From: a virus
Strand: one strand, 5' to 3'
IMG/VR virus record: IMGVR_UViG_3300020185_000073
Coordinates: 1 to 48,155 of that record
DNA length: 48,155 bases
Position numbers and translations under genes: made by a program. The notes beneath the pieces were generated by a model. That model did no database searches and was not told where the DNA came from. It was given only the letters and a program-made list of their open reading frames with translations. Below are positions 42,301 to 48,155 of this stretch, piece after piece; position 1 is the first letter of the stretch; every line of letters begins with the position of its first letter.

Positions 42301-44023
42301 CAGAGACTGCACTATCGGTAGCAGAGATTTCTGTTCGCAACTCTTGGTCAACTGTTGCGACGGCATTAGCGATGTCGGTAGTAACATCAGCCCTCAGTTG
42401 TACCACATCACTGGACACTACGTTTATTGCAGAGTCATTAGCGGTGATTAGAGTTGTTAGTTCACTTGTTGCAGTGGATACCGCATTAACGATGTCTGTG
42501 GTCAAAGAAGCTTCTAGAGCAGTAACTTCAGATGACAGTATGGATAGACTGTTGCTGTCCGCATCAACACGAGTGGTCAATGCTGTGATCGCACCGGAGT
42601 TTGCAGAAACTGCACCAGCATTGTCGAAGATGCCTGATAATAAGTCACTATCAATGTCACCGAGAGATGCGTTCAATGATGTGATGGATTCACTTAATAC
42701 ACTTACAGATGAGTCAGTTGCGTTGATAAGAGTAGTCAATGAACTTGTTGCGTCTGCTACTGCGGTACCAATATCTGTTGCCGTTTGGACTTCTAATGCG
42801 GTTACATCGGATGCCAATGAGGTGAGTGATGAGTCAGTTGCATCTATACGAGTGGTTAGTCCAGATGTTGCAGTAGATACTGCTTCACCAATATCTGTTG
42901 CCGTTTGGACTTCTAATGCGGTTACATCGGATGCTAAGGCAGTCAACGAAGAATCAGTTGCATCTATACGAGTAGTCAATGAATCAGTTGCCGTAGATAC
43001 TGCTTCACCAATGTCGGTCGATGTCTGTACTTGCAATGCGGTTACATCAGATGCTAAGGCAGTCAACGAAGAATCAGTTGCAACAATCATTGCAGTCAAT
43101 GAATCAGTTGCCGTAGATACTGCTTCACCAATATCTGTTGCCGTTTGGACTTCTAATGCGGTTACATCAGATGCCAATGCAGTCAACGAAGAATCAGTTG
43201 CATCTATACGAGTGGTTAGTCCAGATGTTGCCGTAGATACTGCTTCACCAATGTCGGTCGATGTCTGTACCTCTAGTTCTGTGACATCGGATGCTAAAGC
43301 AGTCAACGAAGAATCAGTTGCAACAATCATTGCAGTCAATGAACTTGTTGCGTCTGCTACTGCGGTACCAATATCTGTTGCCGTTTGGACTTCTAATGCG
43401 GTTACATCAGATGCCAATGCAGTAAGAGAGGAATCGGTAGCAACAATCATTGCAGTCAATGAACTTGTTGCGGCTGATACTGCTGAACCTATATCAGCTT
43501 CAACTTGGACTTCTAAGGTAGTCACATCGGATGCTAGTGCAGTGATAGATGAATCATTCTCAACAATCATTGCAGTCAGAGTACTATTCGTAGCTGCGAT
43601 GTTATTATTCAGTTCTACTCGAAGGTCTACAATGTCTTGCGAAAGGACAGTTATATCAATACCATTATCATCGATATATTCTATTATGGTTGCACGTGCA
43701 TCTGCTGCGGCATCTATGTCACTGTCGATAACAGATTCGATGTCATCCAGTTGAGCTAGAATAGATGTAATATGTGCTTCGTTGACGGCAACTCTAGGTT
43801 CAAGGTTTCCGTTGATGTCACCATTACCTATGGCATCAGTTAGTGCAGAATCGACTAGAAGTGATATGTCACCAATAGTAATACCACCACTGTCTCCACT
43901 TGTAAGTTGAAGAAGATTGTAGAGTTCAACGAAGTTATCATTGATTTTATCACCGGCAGTTCGAAGAGAGTCACCACTCTTACTGTTTGCCGCAGTACCC
44001 AATCCTATGATTTGTCTAGTCAT
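39302..44023 (-). CDS. Long coiled-coil tail fibre with DUF1983-like C-terminus, cassette A (1573 aa)
   Basis: The N-terminus (GTAANSKSGDSLRTAGDKIN, DNFVELYNLL) is a well-known marine phage fibre start. The shaft is built from three families of in-frame tandem repeats: a 40-residue unit (SLTALASDVTALEVQ...), a 46-residue unit (RIDQDSASLAIVSQDVT...) and a 43-residue unit (LLNDVEDGIR...SITNSRLT.FRTEIGIG). The last 110 residues (KHFVSLDNNNHFAGFELNNN, then ILTADKFKVVNGSSNVSPFE and ATVTGQLDIFNSD) match the C-terminus of the 449-residue cassette-B fibre and look like the lambda gpJ DUF1983 region. It follows the gpI/gp7-like wedge gene, the place where P2-like and T4-like phages put fibres. The C-terminal partner is probably the YGL proteins encoded next. 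Confidence 0.82.
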   Translation of the reverse strand: MTRQIIGLGTAANSKSGDSLRTAGDKINDNFVELYNLLQLTSGDSGGITIGDISLLVDSALTDAIGNGDINGNLEPRVAVNEAHITSILAQLDDIESVIDSDIDAAADARATIIEYIDDNGIDITVLSQDIVDLRVELNNNIAATNSTLTAMIVENDSSITALASDVTTLEVQVEADIGSAVSAATSSLTAMIVATDSSLTALASDVTALEVQTATDIGTAVADATSSLTAMIVATDSSLTALASDVTELEVQTSTDIGEAVSTATSGLTTRIDATDSSLTALASDVTALEVQTATDIGEAVSTATDSLTAMIVATDSSLTALASDVTALQVQTSTDIGEAVSTATDSLTTRIDATDSSLTALASDVTALEVQTATDIGEAVSTATSGLTTRIDATDSSLTSLASDVTALEVQTATDIGTAVADATSSLTTLINATDSSVSVLSESITSLNASLGDIDSDLLSGIFDNAGAVSANSGAITALTTRVDADSNSLSILSSEVTALEASLTTDIVNAVSTATSELTTLITANDSAINVVSSDVVQLRADVTTDIANAVATVDQELRTEISATDSAVSALSSSVTSLNASIGDLDSDLLAGILDNANITAANSTSLQSLTSRVDADSNGLSILSQDVTTLEAELDVIDSDLRSQLSAGATAREALTTRINATDSDLLIEAGKVTELDATLSQIDSDLGVRIDAETTARQELVTRIDQDSASLAIVSQDVTDLNVSLDQIDSDLGARIDAEGTARQSLETRIDQDSASLAIVSQDVTDLGASLNQIDSDLGIRIDAESTARQSLESRVTQDSASLAIVSQDVTNLGATLNQIDSDLGSRIDAESTARSELVSRIDQDSATLMLLSADVTRLEVDLNSINDSDLRADIIANGLAMDSMATLIIQTDSDLQVISSRVTELDAALQEGIDSDLVVAILSNTTNDLYALVGKNSDELFALAGDVTTLTQSLESKADSGTVVSAISTVEDALRSEIRSDSDITSIVDSKIVTFNQSLDRVDSDDLVAATNAVKDELRGEMLDSAGALSITNSRLTGFRTEIGLGEGSDITTLLNDVEEGIRSDIKSDSDILSITNSRLTGFRTEIGIGTDSVGKLLNDVEEGIRSDIRSDSDILSVTNERLTGFRTELGFGDDSVGKLLNDVEDGIRADIRSDSDILSVTNSRLTTFRTEIGIGTDSVGKLLNDVEDGIRADIRSDSDILSVTNSRLTTFRTEIGIGTDSVGKLLNDVEDGIRAEMLDSAGALSITNSRLTTFRTEIGIGTDSVGKLLNDVEDGIRAEMLDSAGALSITNSRLTGFRTEIGIGTDSVGKLLNDVEEGIRAEMLDSAGALSVTNSRLTTFRTEIGIGTDSVGKLLNDVEEGIRSDIRSDSDILSITNSRLTAFRTDIGLGTDSSVSSLINDVQGEIEALIILDSAGIATIANQAVTTFKTGLFGGEYDSEGEFAIAQQGLIQQSTANSDGLASVNQKHFVSLDNNNHFAGFELNNNGVTSSFILTADKFKVVNGSSNVSPFEVDNGVVKLSNATVTGQLDIFNSDAGGAMSITNQTITITDAGNNPRVRFGKLS
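39777..40942 (-). repeat. 129-bp tandem repeat, 9 units, two alternating forms
   Basis: Units of 43 codons; matched positions (plus-strand tctgtaccgat or its equivalent) recur at 39951, 40080, 40209, 40338, 40467, 40596 and 40725, exactly 129 bp apart. Units fall in two forms at one segment, SDIRSDSDIL or AEMLDSAGAL, with the rest nearly constant. Degenerate units flank the block on both sides. Confidence 0.93.
41440..42000 (-). repeat. 138-bp tandem repeat, about 4-5 units
   Basis: 46-codon shaft units around RIDQDSASLAIVSQDVT and LNQIDSDLG.RIDAE. Matched text (gatacaatagcaagtgac) at 41583 and 41859 is 276 bp apart, two units of 138 bp. Confidence 0.85.
42690..43590 (-). repeat. 120-bp tandem repeat, about 7-8 units
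   Basis: 40-codon shaft units (SLTALASDVTALEVQTATDI...). The text agtcaacgaagaatcagttg recurs at 42941, 43061, 43181 and 43301, exactly 120 bp apart. As in the 129-bp block, two forms alternate at one segment: GLTTRIDATDS or SLTAMIVATDS. Confidence 0.93.
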
Positions 44024-44038
44024 TATGTTTCCCTAATT

Positions 44039-44995
44039 TTAAATTGTATCTTCTGCGTCATCAGCATCACTTAGATATACAGTACTTGACATGAATATCG
44101 ATTCGTCTGCTAATGTGACTGAAGCAGGAGATGCCCAATCCGCAATGGTTCCGTGGATAGTCTGTAGGTCTTCTACAGTCATTTCTCGATACTGGTCTAG
44201 TATCTTCATTGAACTGATAATGAACTCAGAATCATCCGAGTCTGTCTCACGCATGGTCAATAGAGTAAACTCTGGATCGATACTTGCACCTGTTTGACCA
44301 ACAAGAGACATTGGGTATTCTGGTGCAGCAAGTGGGTCAGTTGGCAATCCAGAACGGATACCCATTATTGCGTGACCTTGTATGACCACATCTGCCGCTA
44401 GATAGAATCCAGCAGGATGTACCATCTTCTTATACAGTTCTTCGTAGTCACTGAAGGATAGACCTGTTTTCAAAAGAACTGAGAATATTTGATATCTCTT
44501 ATCATCTTGTATATAATGTAATGATTCCGGTCCGATCAAAGAACCACCAATCTTATCGTTCAAAATAAATATGTCTTTCTTTGGATAAGTTACTTCAACT
44601 TCTTCATTGAAGAATGCTTTGAAGAACTGTTCTGCTGAAATCTGTGTACCCTTAGAACGATAGAAGTCTGCAATCAGTCGTGCCATCAACCTAGGGTTAG
44701 CATAGAAGGATTCCGAACTCAACCCATCGGTGATATCACCAAATAACAGGTCAAGAAAATCATTATGTTCATCTTCGGTTGATGTTAGTGAAGAGATGTC
44801 ACGTGAATGAAATAAGTCACGTATCAACCTAGAAAAAGACCCGGCCGCATCACCGTCCATGTAATCATAATAAGTCTCTAGGAACTTAATGAATAACGGA
44901 TACTCTTCGTCGAAGAAGTCTGGTAATGCTTCATCGACCTTAGAGTTGTGGAAGGATACGTGACTTCTCTTAGGGTCTATCTCTATACTATACAT
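44039..44995 (-). CDS. Baseplate wedge protein, gpI/gp7-like (318 aa)
   Basis: Begins MYSIEIDPKRSHVSFHNSK, then LPDFFDEEYPLFIKFLETYY, and later FYRSKGTQISAEQFFKAFFN and EVEVTYPKKDIFILNDK. The 'R.KGT' helix after an N-terminal 'P.F..E.YP.F..FLE.YY' segment is typical of wedge proteins encoded directly after the gp6/gpJ gene, so I place it as a gpI/gp7-type wedge part by motif and gene order (gp25, gp6, this, fibre). I chose the ATG at 44995, one base after the gp6 stop (TAACATG). A TTG at 45028 would add 11 residues overlapping gp6 and is less likely. In the baseplate it would link the wedge core to the fibres. Confidence 0.68.
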   Translation of the reverse strand: MYSIEIDPKRSHVSFHNSKVDEALPDFFDEEYPLFIKFLETYYDYMDGDAAGSFSRLIRDLFHSRDISSLTSTEDEHNDFLDLLFGDITDGLSSESFYANPRLMARLIADFYRSKGTQISAEQFFKAFFNEEVEVTYPKKDIFILNDKIGGSLIGPESLHYIQDDKRYQIFSVLLKTGLSFSDYEELYKKMVHPAGFYLAADVVIQGHAIMGIRSGLPTDPLAAPEYPMSLVGQTGASIDPEFTLLTMRETDSDDSEFIISSMKILDQYREMTVEDLQTIHGTIADWASPASVTLADESIFMSSTVYLSDADDAEDTI

Positions 44996-44996
44996 G

Positions 44997-46769
44997 TTAC
45001 AACAATACTCTAGTAGTCTGTTCGTCAATTACTGCATGGGCAATCAGTGAGTCCTCATCTAATTCAATGATGTAGTTTCTCAATGGACGTATTGTACTTG
45101 GATTAGCAGGGGTCACAGATACATTTAATATTAGAGGTGTGACAGTATCTACCGAAAGTGCGTGTAGGAAGACCTCTCCAGTAACAGGTTCGTAACGACC
45201 GATGTTTCTCTCTCGGACAATATTATCTAGGTCAAATATCTGTAGTCGAGTCGACCCTATTTCGTTCTTAATGTATGCATTTTGACCATTGTACTTGAAT
45301 ATAGATGTCTTCACCGTGTGTTCATCATTGTCCGGTTCTGCCAATGCATATGGGAAGTTGACAGTGTGATCCTTTTCAGAACTATTGTTCACCTCGATTC
45401 TTTGTTGTCCCTTAACATCCACCTTAGAGTTTAGAATAGATGGACTAATATCATCGATCTCTTTCAATAGATTAGATCGACGGAACACGGCATCGAATGT
45501 ACCTAGACTAGAATTGAAATGCTCAGTAATGACATTCTTTACTGCCACTTGCATTGCTTCGGGACTAGTTGTTCTTGCAGGATCGATGTTAAATCTACAT
45601 GAAATTTCGATATAAGTCATTTCTGGGTCAACGAACTTAGTATCAATTGACATGATTGCTAGGTTAGATGTTAGGTTGTCACTGATCAAATTCTTAGTGT
45701 CTTGTTTACTCAACTCATCAACATCGTCTTCGAAGTTGAGACTAACAAACACCTTACCGAACTCTGGTGGAATATTGTCCTGACCACCCCAAGCAATCAC
45801 ATCACTTATATGAGATGCGAACTTAGTTTTTATCAGATTCTTGTAATCTTCCCCAGTGACCAGCCGTTGTTGTGCAGTGAATGCTCTGGGTGCGTTTCTT
45901 TTTATAGAAGAAAGAGACTCTTTCTCTGAACCACCCGATGATGCAGAAATTGTTTGAGTGGTAACTGTTCTACCATTCAACAACTCGGCACTGAACGAAC
46001 TTACACCATTTGCAACTGGACCACGAGTCTGTAAGTAGTCTACCTGAATCTTGCTACCAACAGTAGGTATCTGACCCAGTACATTACCGTCACTGAAAAA
46101 GATTTCAAAGTAACCATTCGAAACTTCCTTGACGATATAAACCTTAGAGTCTCCATCTATAGTTACTGAGTTCTCTATGTTGATGTAGGTATCGTACACG
46201 GATGTATTGAAGTTACTGAATATTTTGACGGACATGGTCGATGTGTCCATGTTCTTGTCCGAAATTACATATGCGTTGTCTTCACCAGAGAATATGAATG
46301 CACTTGTTTTTGAAACACCTTCGTATACCCGAACATTCTCGAATACGAACTGGTCGTCGGTTTTGAATGCGACTGTTTGTTCTTGGGTCACAAAGGTAAA
46401 TGATACTTCATCGACATCTCCAGTGAACCGATGTCCGGCTGGCAGTGTCAGTACGTCTTCACCTGACAATGCGTCAATCGTCACAGTAACCAACCCAGTT
46501 GAACCTGTGCGAGACTTCGTAGTGTACCCTAAAGATTCTGCATGGGCAAGTGCAGAAGAACGTATCTGAGATGATGATAGGAACGACTCGTTGATTGCCA
46601 TGTTAGCAGTCAATGCATTGATGTGTGTATTGTATGCGAGTACGTCTAGTAGACTAGAGAGTCCACTACCATCGAAATTGTAGTCACTGAAATCTTCACT
46701 CTGTCTAAAGTGTTCAATGAGACTTTGCTTGATGTTTGCAAAATCTAGGTCAGAATTTTTTATTGTCAT
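44997..46769 (-). CDS. 6: Baseplate wedge protein gp6-like, J family (590 aa)
   Basis: Homologue of T4 gp6 / P2 gpJ, which with gp25 forms the conserved core of the baseplate wedge and closes the iris around the hub. The N-terminus has LDFANIKQSLIEHFRQSEDF, SDYNFDGSGLSSLLDVLAYN and then ANMAINESFLSSSQIRSSAL, the standard gp6 opening. Further on come KSRTGSTGLVTVTI, RLVTGEDYKNLIKTKF and SDVIAWGGQDNIPPEFGKVF, the Baseplate_J hallmarks. Length is a little below T4 gp6 (660 aa). It starts directly after the gp25 stop (TAAATG). Confidence 0.94.
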   Translation of the reverse strand: MTIKNSDLDFANIKQSLIEHFRQSEDFSDYNFDGSGLSSLLDVLAYNTHINALTANMAINESFLSSSQIRSSALAHAESLGYTTKSRTGSTGLVTVTIDALSGEDVLTLPAGHRFTGDVDEVSFTFVTQEQTVAFKTDDQFVFENVRVYEGVSKTSAFIFSGEDNAYVISDKNMDTSTMSVKIFSNFNTSVYDTYINIENSVTIDGDSKVYIVKEVSNGYFEIFFSDGNVLGQIPTVGSKIQVDYLQTRGPVANGVSSFSAELLNGRTVTTQTISASSGGSEKESLSSIKRNAPRAFTAQQRLVTGEDYKNLIKTKFASHISDVIAWGGQDNIPPEFGKVFVSLNFEDDVDELSKQDTKNLISDNLTSNLAIMSIDTKFVDPEMTYIEISCRFNIDPARTTSPEAMQVAVKNVITEHFNSSLGTFDAVFRRSNLLKEIDDISPSILNSKVDVKGQQRIEVNNSSEKDHTVNFPYALAEPDNDEHTVKTSIFKYNGQNAYIKNEIGSTRLQIFDLDNIVRERNIGRYEPVTGEVFLHALSVDTVTPLILNVSVTPANPSTIRPLRNYIIELDEDSLIAHAVIDEQTTRVLL

Positions 46770-47213
46770 TTATCGTATCCTCGCAATATTCACATTCACA
46801 GTATCGATCACTGATGTACTTATCACTTCAAAAGTCACCGATATGCTTGCACTATTGTAATCTGGTTGTATATTAACCTTAACCTTTTTAACTTTCACCC
46901 TAGGTTCATGGTCTCGTAGAGTCTCTCTCACGGCAATCCGTATGTCTTCTGCGTCTAAGTCTGTAGATAGACTAAACAAAAGGTCACCTAGGTTAGCACC
47001 AAGGAGAGGACGGAAAGGAACAGAAGAGTGATTAGTCATCAGTAAGTTCTTTACTGATTGACGAACCGCTGCGGTCTCTGTCTTCTTATAGACATCACCT
47101 GATGGTTTCTTTTCAAAAGAACAATCAACATCACTATTAACATGCGGTATGCTAACAGTGATAGGTCTGTTGGATAGGTTACCATCTTGAATAGAAAATT
47201 TGGTATTAGTCAT
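46770..47213 (-). CDS. 25: Baseplate wedge protein gp25-like (147 aa)
   Basis: Clear GPW_gp25-family protein. Seen: DCSFEKKPSGDVYKKTETAA, VRQSVKNLLMTNHSSVPFRP, LLGANLGDLLFS, then the EDIRIAVRETLRDHEPRVKV strand-helix end. In T4, gp25 sits in the inner wedge core with gp6 and helps trigger sheath contraction. Length fits the family (T4 gp25 132 aa). It is the first gene after the late promoter at 47236 and adjoins gp6 with no gap. Confidence 0.95.
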   Translation of the reverse strand: MTNTKFSIQDGNLSNRPITVSIPHVNSDVDCSFEKKPSGDVYKKTETAAVRQSVKNLLMTNHSSVPFRPLLGANLGDLLFSLSTDLDAEDIRIAVRETLRDHEPRVKVKKVKVNIQPDYNSASISVTFEVISTSVIDTVNVNIARIR

Positions 47214-47235
47214 AATGGTTAAACTCTTTTTGTAC

Positions 47236-47243
47236 TATTTATA
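47236..47243 (-). promoter_or_regulatory. T4-type late promoter overlapping a stop codon
   Basis: Exact TATAAATA on the minus strand, 23 bp before the ATG of gp25. The TAA stop codon of the upstream gene (47239-47241) lies inside the octamer, so one sequence serves both purposes. Confidence 0.8.
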
Positions 47244-48155
47244 CAGGAACCGCAACATCGATTTCAGGTAATTCGGGTAATGTTATATCAAAAGATGTTG
47301 GAATACCTATTAGACCAAGTACATCACAGAATGTCAGGGTTAGGAAGTCGAGTAGAGCACCTAGTCCTATAGCATCTAGGAATGATTTAATCTTCTTAAT
47401 CCACATGTTGATAAGTTCTTTCTGCCACTGTGCGAACCAGTCACGGGCTGCACGTACAAGGTCTGCAATCTCCTCCTCCGGACATATGACATTGGTATTA
47501 ATCTCACCCCCAATGATATCCTGTAAGGACATACCGAATAGACTTATGCCCTTCAGTTGGTCTTGTACGTATCCGCCAACACTGAAGTCTTCGATGTCGG
47601 TATTCAACTTGTCCAGTTGGTCTTGAATACTTTTCTTAGCATCACCGACCGCAGTCTCGATGTCCCTCTTGAGTTGTTCTGCTTGTTGTTCTAGGGATTC
47701 TTTGTACTGAATTGCCTGCGCCTTGAACCCATCTATCTGCCCACGTATCCATGTCTCTACATCGAATGTGAGTAGAACGGGTAGACTAGGTAGACCTAAT
47801 GTATCCCATATCGTCTTGAACTTGTCGATCAACTTACCGAATGCAGCATGTAGTGTGTTGGTACAGAAGAGGATGATTTCATTCTTAAAGTAGTCCCATG
47901 TCAACTTACCCTTCCATTCATCACACAATACACCGAACTCGCCTGAATAGTACTGGTACCCTTTGGGAACCATACCGTAGAACTTATCTACTTCGGATGT
48001 AATCTGTCTCTTGATGCGTTCCTGTTCGTCCTTCTCCAGTATCTTGAGTACATCAACACTGATTCCCATAATGGATACAGTGAACCCTATTGGTATTACC
48101 TTGGATATCATCTCCAACATCTTGGCTGGGATGTAGATATGGAACTCATCTATCA
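47239..48155 (-). CDS. Virion structural protein, 5'-truncated at the window edge
   Basis: The reading frame stays open to the right edge (IDEFHIYIPAKMLEMISK...), so the first ATG seen at 48120 is probably internal and the N-terminus lies outside. Visible features: helical, partly hydrophobic N-terminal part (PIGFTVSIMGISVDVLKILE), a Trp/Tyr-rich middle (GYQYYSGEFGVLCDEWKGKL), a coiled coil (ESLEQQAEQLKRDIETAVGD) and a hydrophobic C-terminal part (FLDAIGLGALLDFLTLTFCD). It lies immediately upstream of gp25, a place held by tail or baseplate proteins in marine T4-like phages. I cannot name it more exactly. Confidence 0.7.
   Translation of the reverse strand, partial: IDEFHIYIPAKMLEMISKVIPIGFTVSIMGISVDVLKILEKDEQERIKRQITSEVDKFYGMVPKGYQYYSGEFGVLCDEWKGKLTWDYFKNEIILFCTNTLHAAFGKLIDKFKTIWDTLGLPSLPVLLTFDVETWIRGQIDGFKAQAIQYKESLEQQAEQLKRDIETAVGDAKKSIQDQLDKLNTDIEDFSVGGYVQDQLKGISLFGMSLQDIIGGEINTNVICPEEEIADLVRAARDWFAQWQKELINMWIKKIKSFLDAIGLGALLDFLTLTFCDVLGLIGIPTSFDITLPELPEIDVAVPV

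Noticed and set aside
39777-43590. CRISPR-like regular repeats
   Set aside because: Units of 120-138 bp are contiguous, in frame and coding, without unique spacers. They are fibre-shaft repeats.
42153-43754. 533-codon open frame on the plus strand
   Set aside because: Antisense of the 120-bp repeat block; the same reasoning applies. Every other supported gene is on the minus strand.
44996-45028. TTG start that adds 11 residues to the gpI/gp7-like protein
   Set aside because: It overlaps the end of gp6 and has no better ribosome site. The ATG one base after the gp6 stop fits the tight gene packing here.

Overview
The window is a late structural-gene block of a T4-like tailed phage (myovirus), most like the marine and cyanophage branch. 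Three things support this. There is a gp25 / gp6 baseplate-wedge pair and a gp8-like wedge protein. The T4 late-promoter octamer TATAAATA occurs seven times in the gaps between genes or across gene ends, always on the minus strand. Several fibre N-termini are of types I recognise from marine phages (FRQIKSPAL..., GTAANSKSGDSLRTAGDKINDNF..., DUF4815). The host cannot be named from this sequence. Every gene I accept lies on the minus strand, so transcription runs from high to low coordinates. No gap between genes exceeds about 200 bp. I see no tRNA, insertion sequence, CRISPR array, integrase or origin.

In transcription order: a 5'-truncated structural protein at the right edge; then, after a late promoter, gp25, gp6, a gpI/gp7-like wedge protein and a long coiled-coil fibre. 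Next comes cassette A: a small 'YGL' protein, a 1373-residue protein carrying a tetrapeptide array, and a tail-assembly-chaperone-like protein with its own late promoter. gp8, a DUF4815 protein and a small coiled-coil protein follow. Cassette B repeats the plan of cassette A: coiled-coil fibre, small YGL protein, double-YGL protein, chaperone. A strong terminator and a late promoter then sit back to back, followed by a 1527-residue protein that is mostly tetrapeptide array.

After that come a coiled-coil protein, a glycosyltransferase-like protein and a 2OG-Fe(II)-oxygenase-like protein, ended by an unusual structured terminator. The left third is fibre territory: a small BppU-like protein, two short fibre or adaptor proteins, a 1825-residue coiled-coil fibre, a 196-residue fibre with a collagen-like segment, and a 3255-residue modular fibre with three beta-propeller-like inserts. 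It closes with a UUCG-loop terminator and two late promoters for the next unit.

The most unusual content is (i) two very long arrays built from four-residue words with apparent word-order rules, one of which seems to split a Calx-beta-like domain; (ii) duplicated fibre cassettes; (iii) a hydroxylase-like and a glycosyltransferase-like gene in the same late region as a collagen-like fibre, which suggests fibre modification; and (iv) a giant fibre that alternates a repeated linker with different globular domains.
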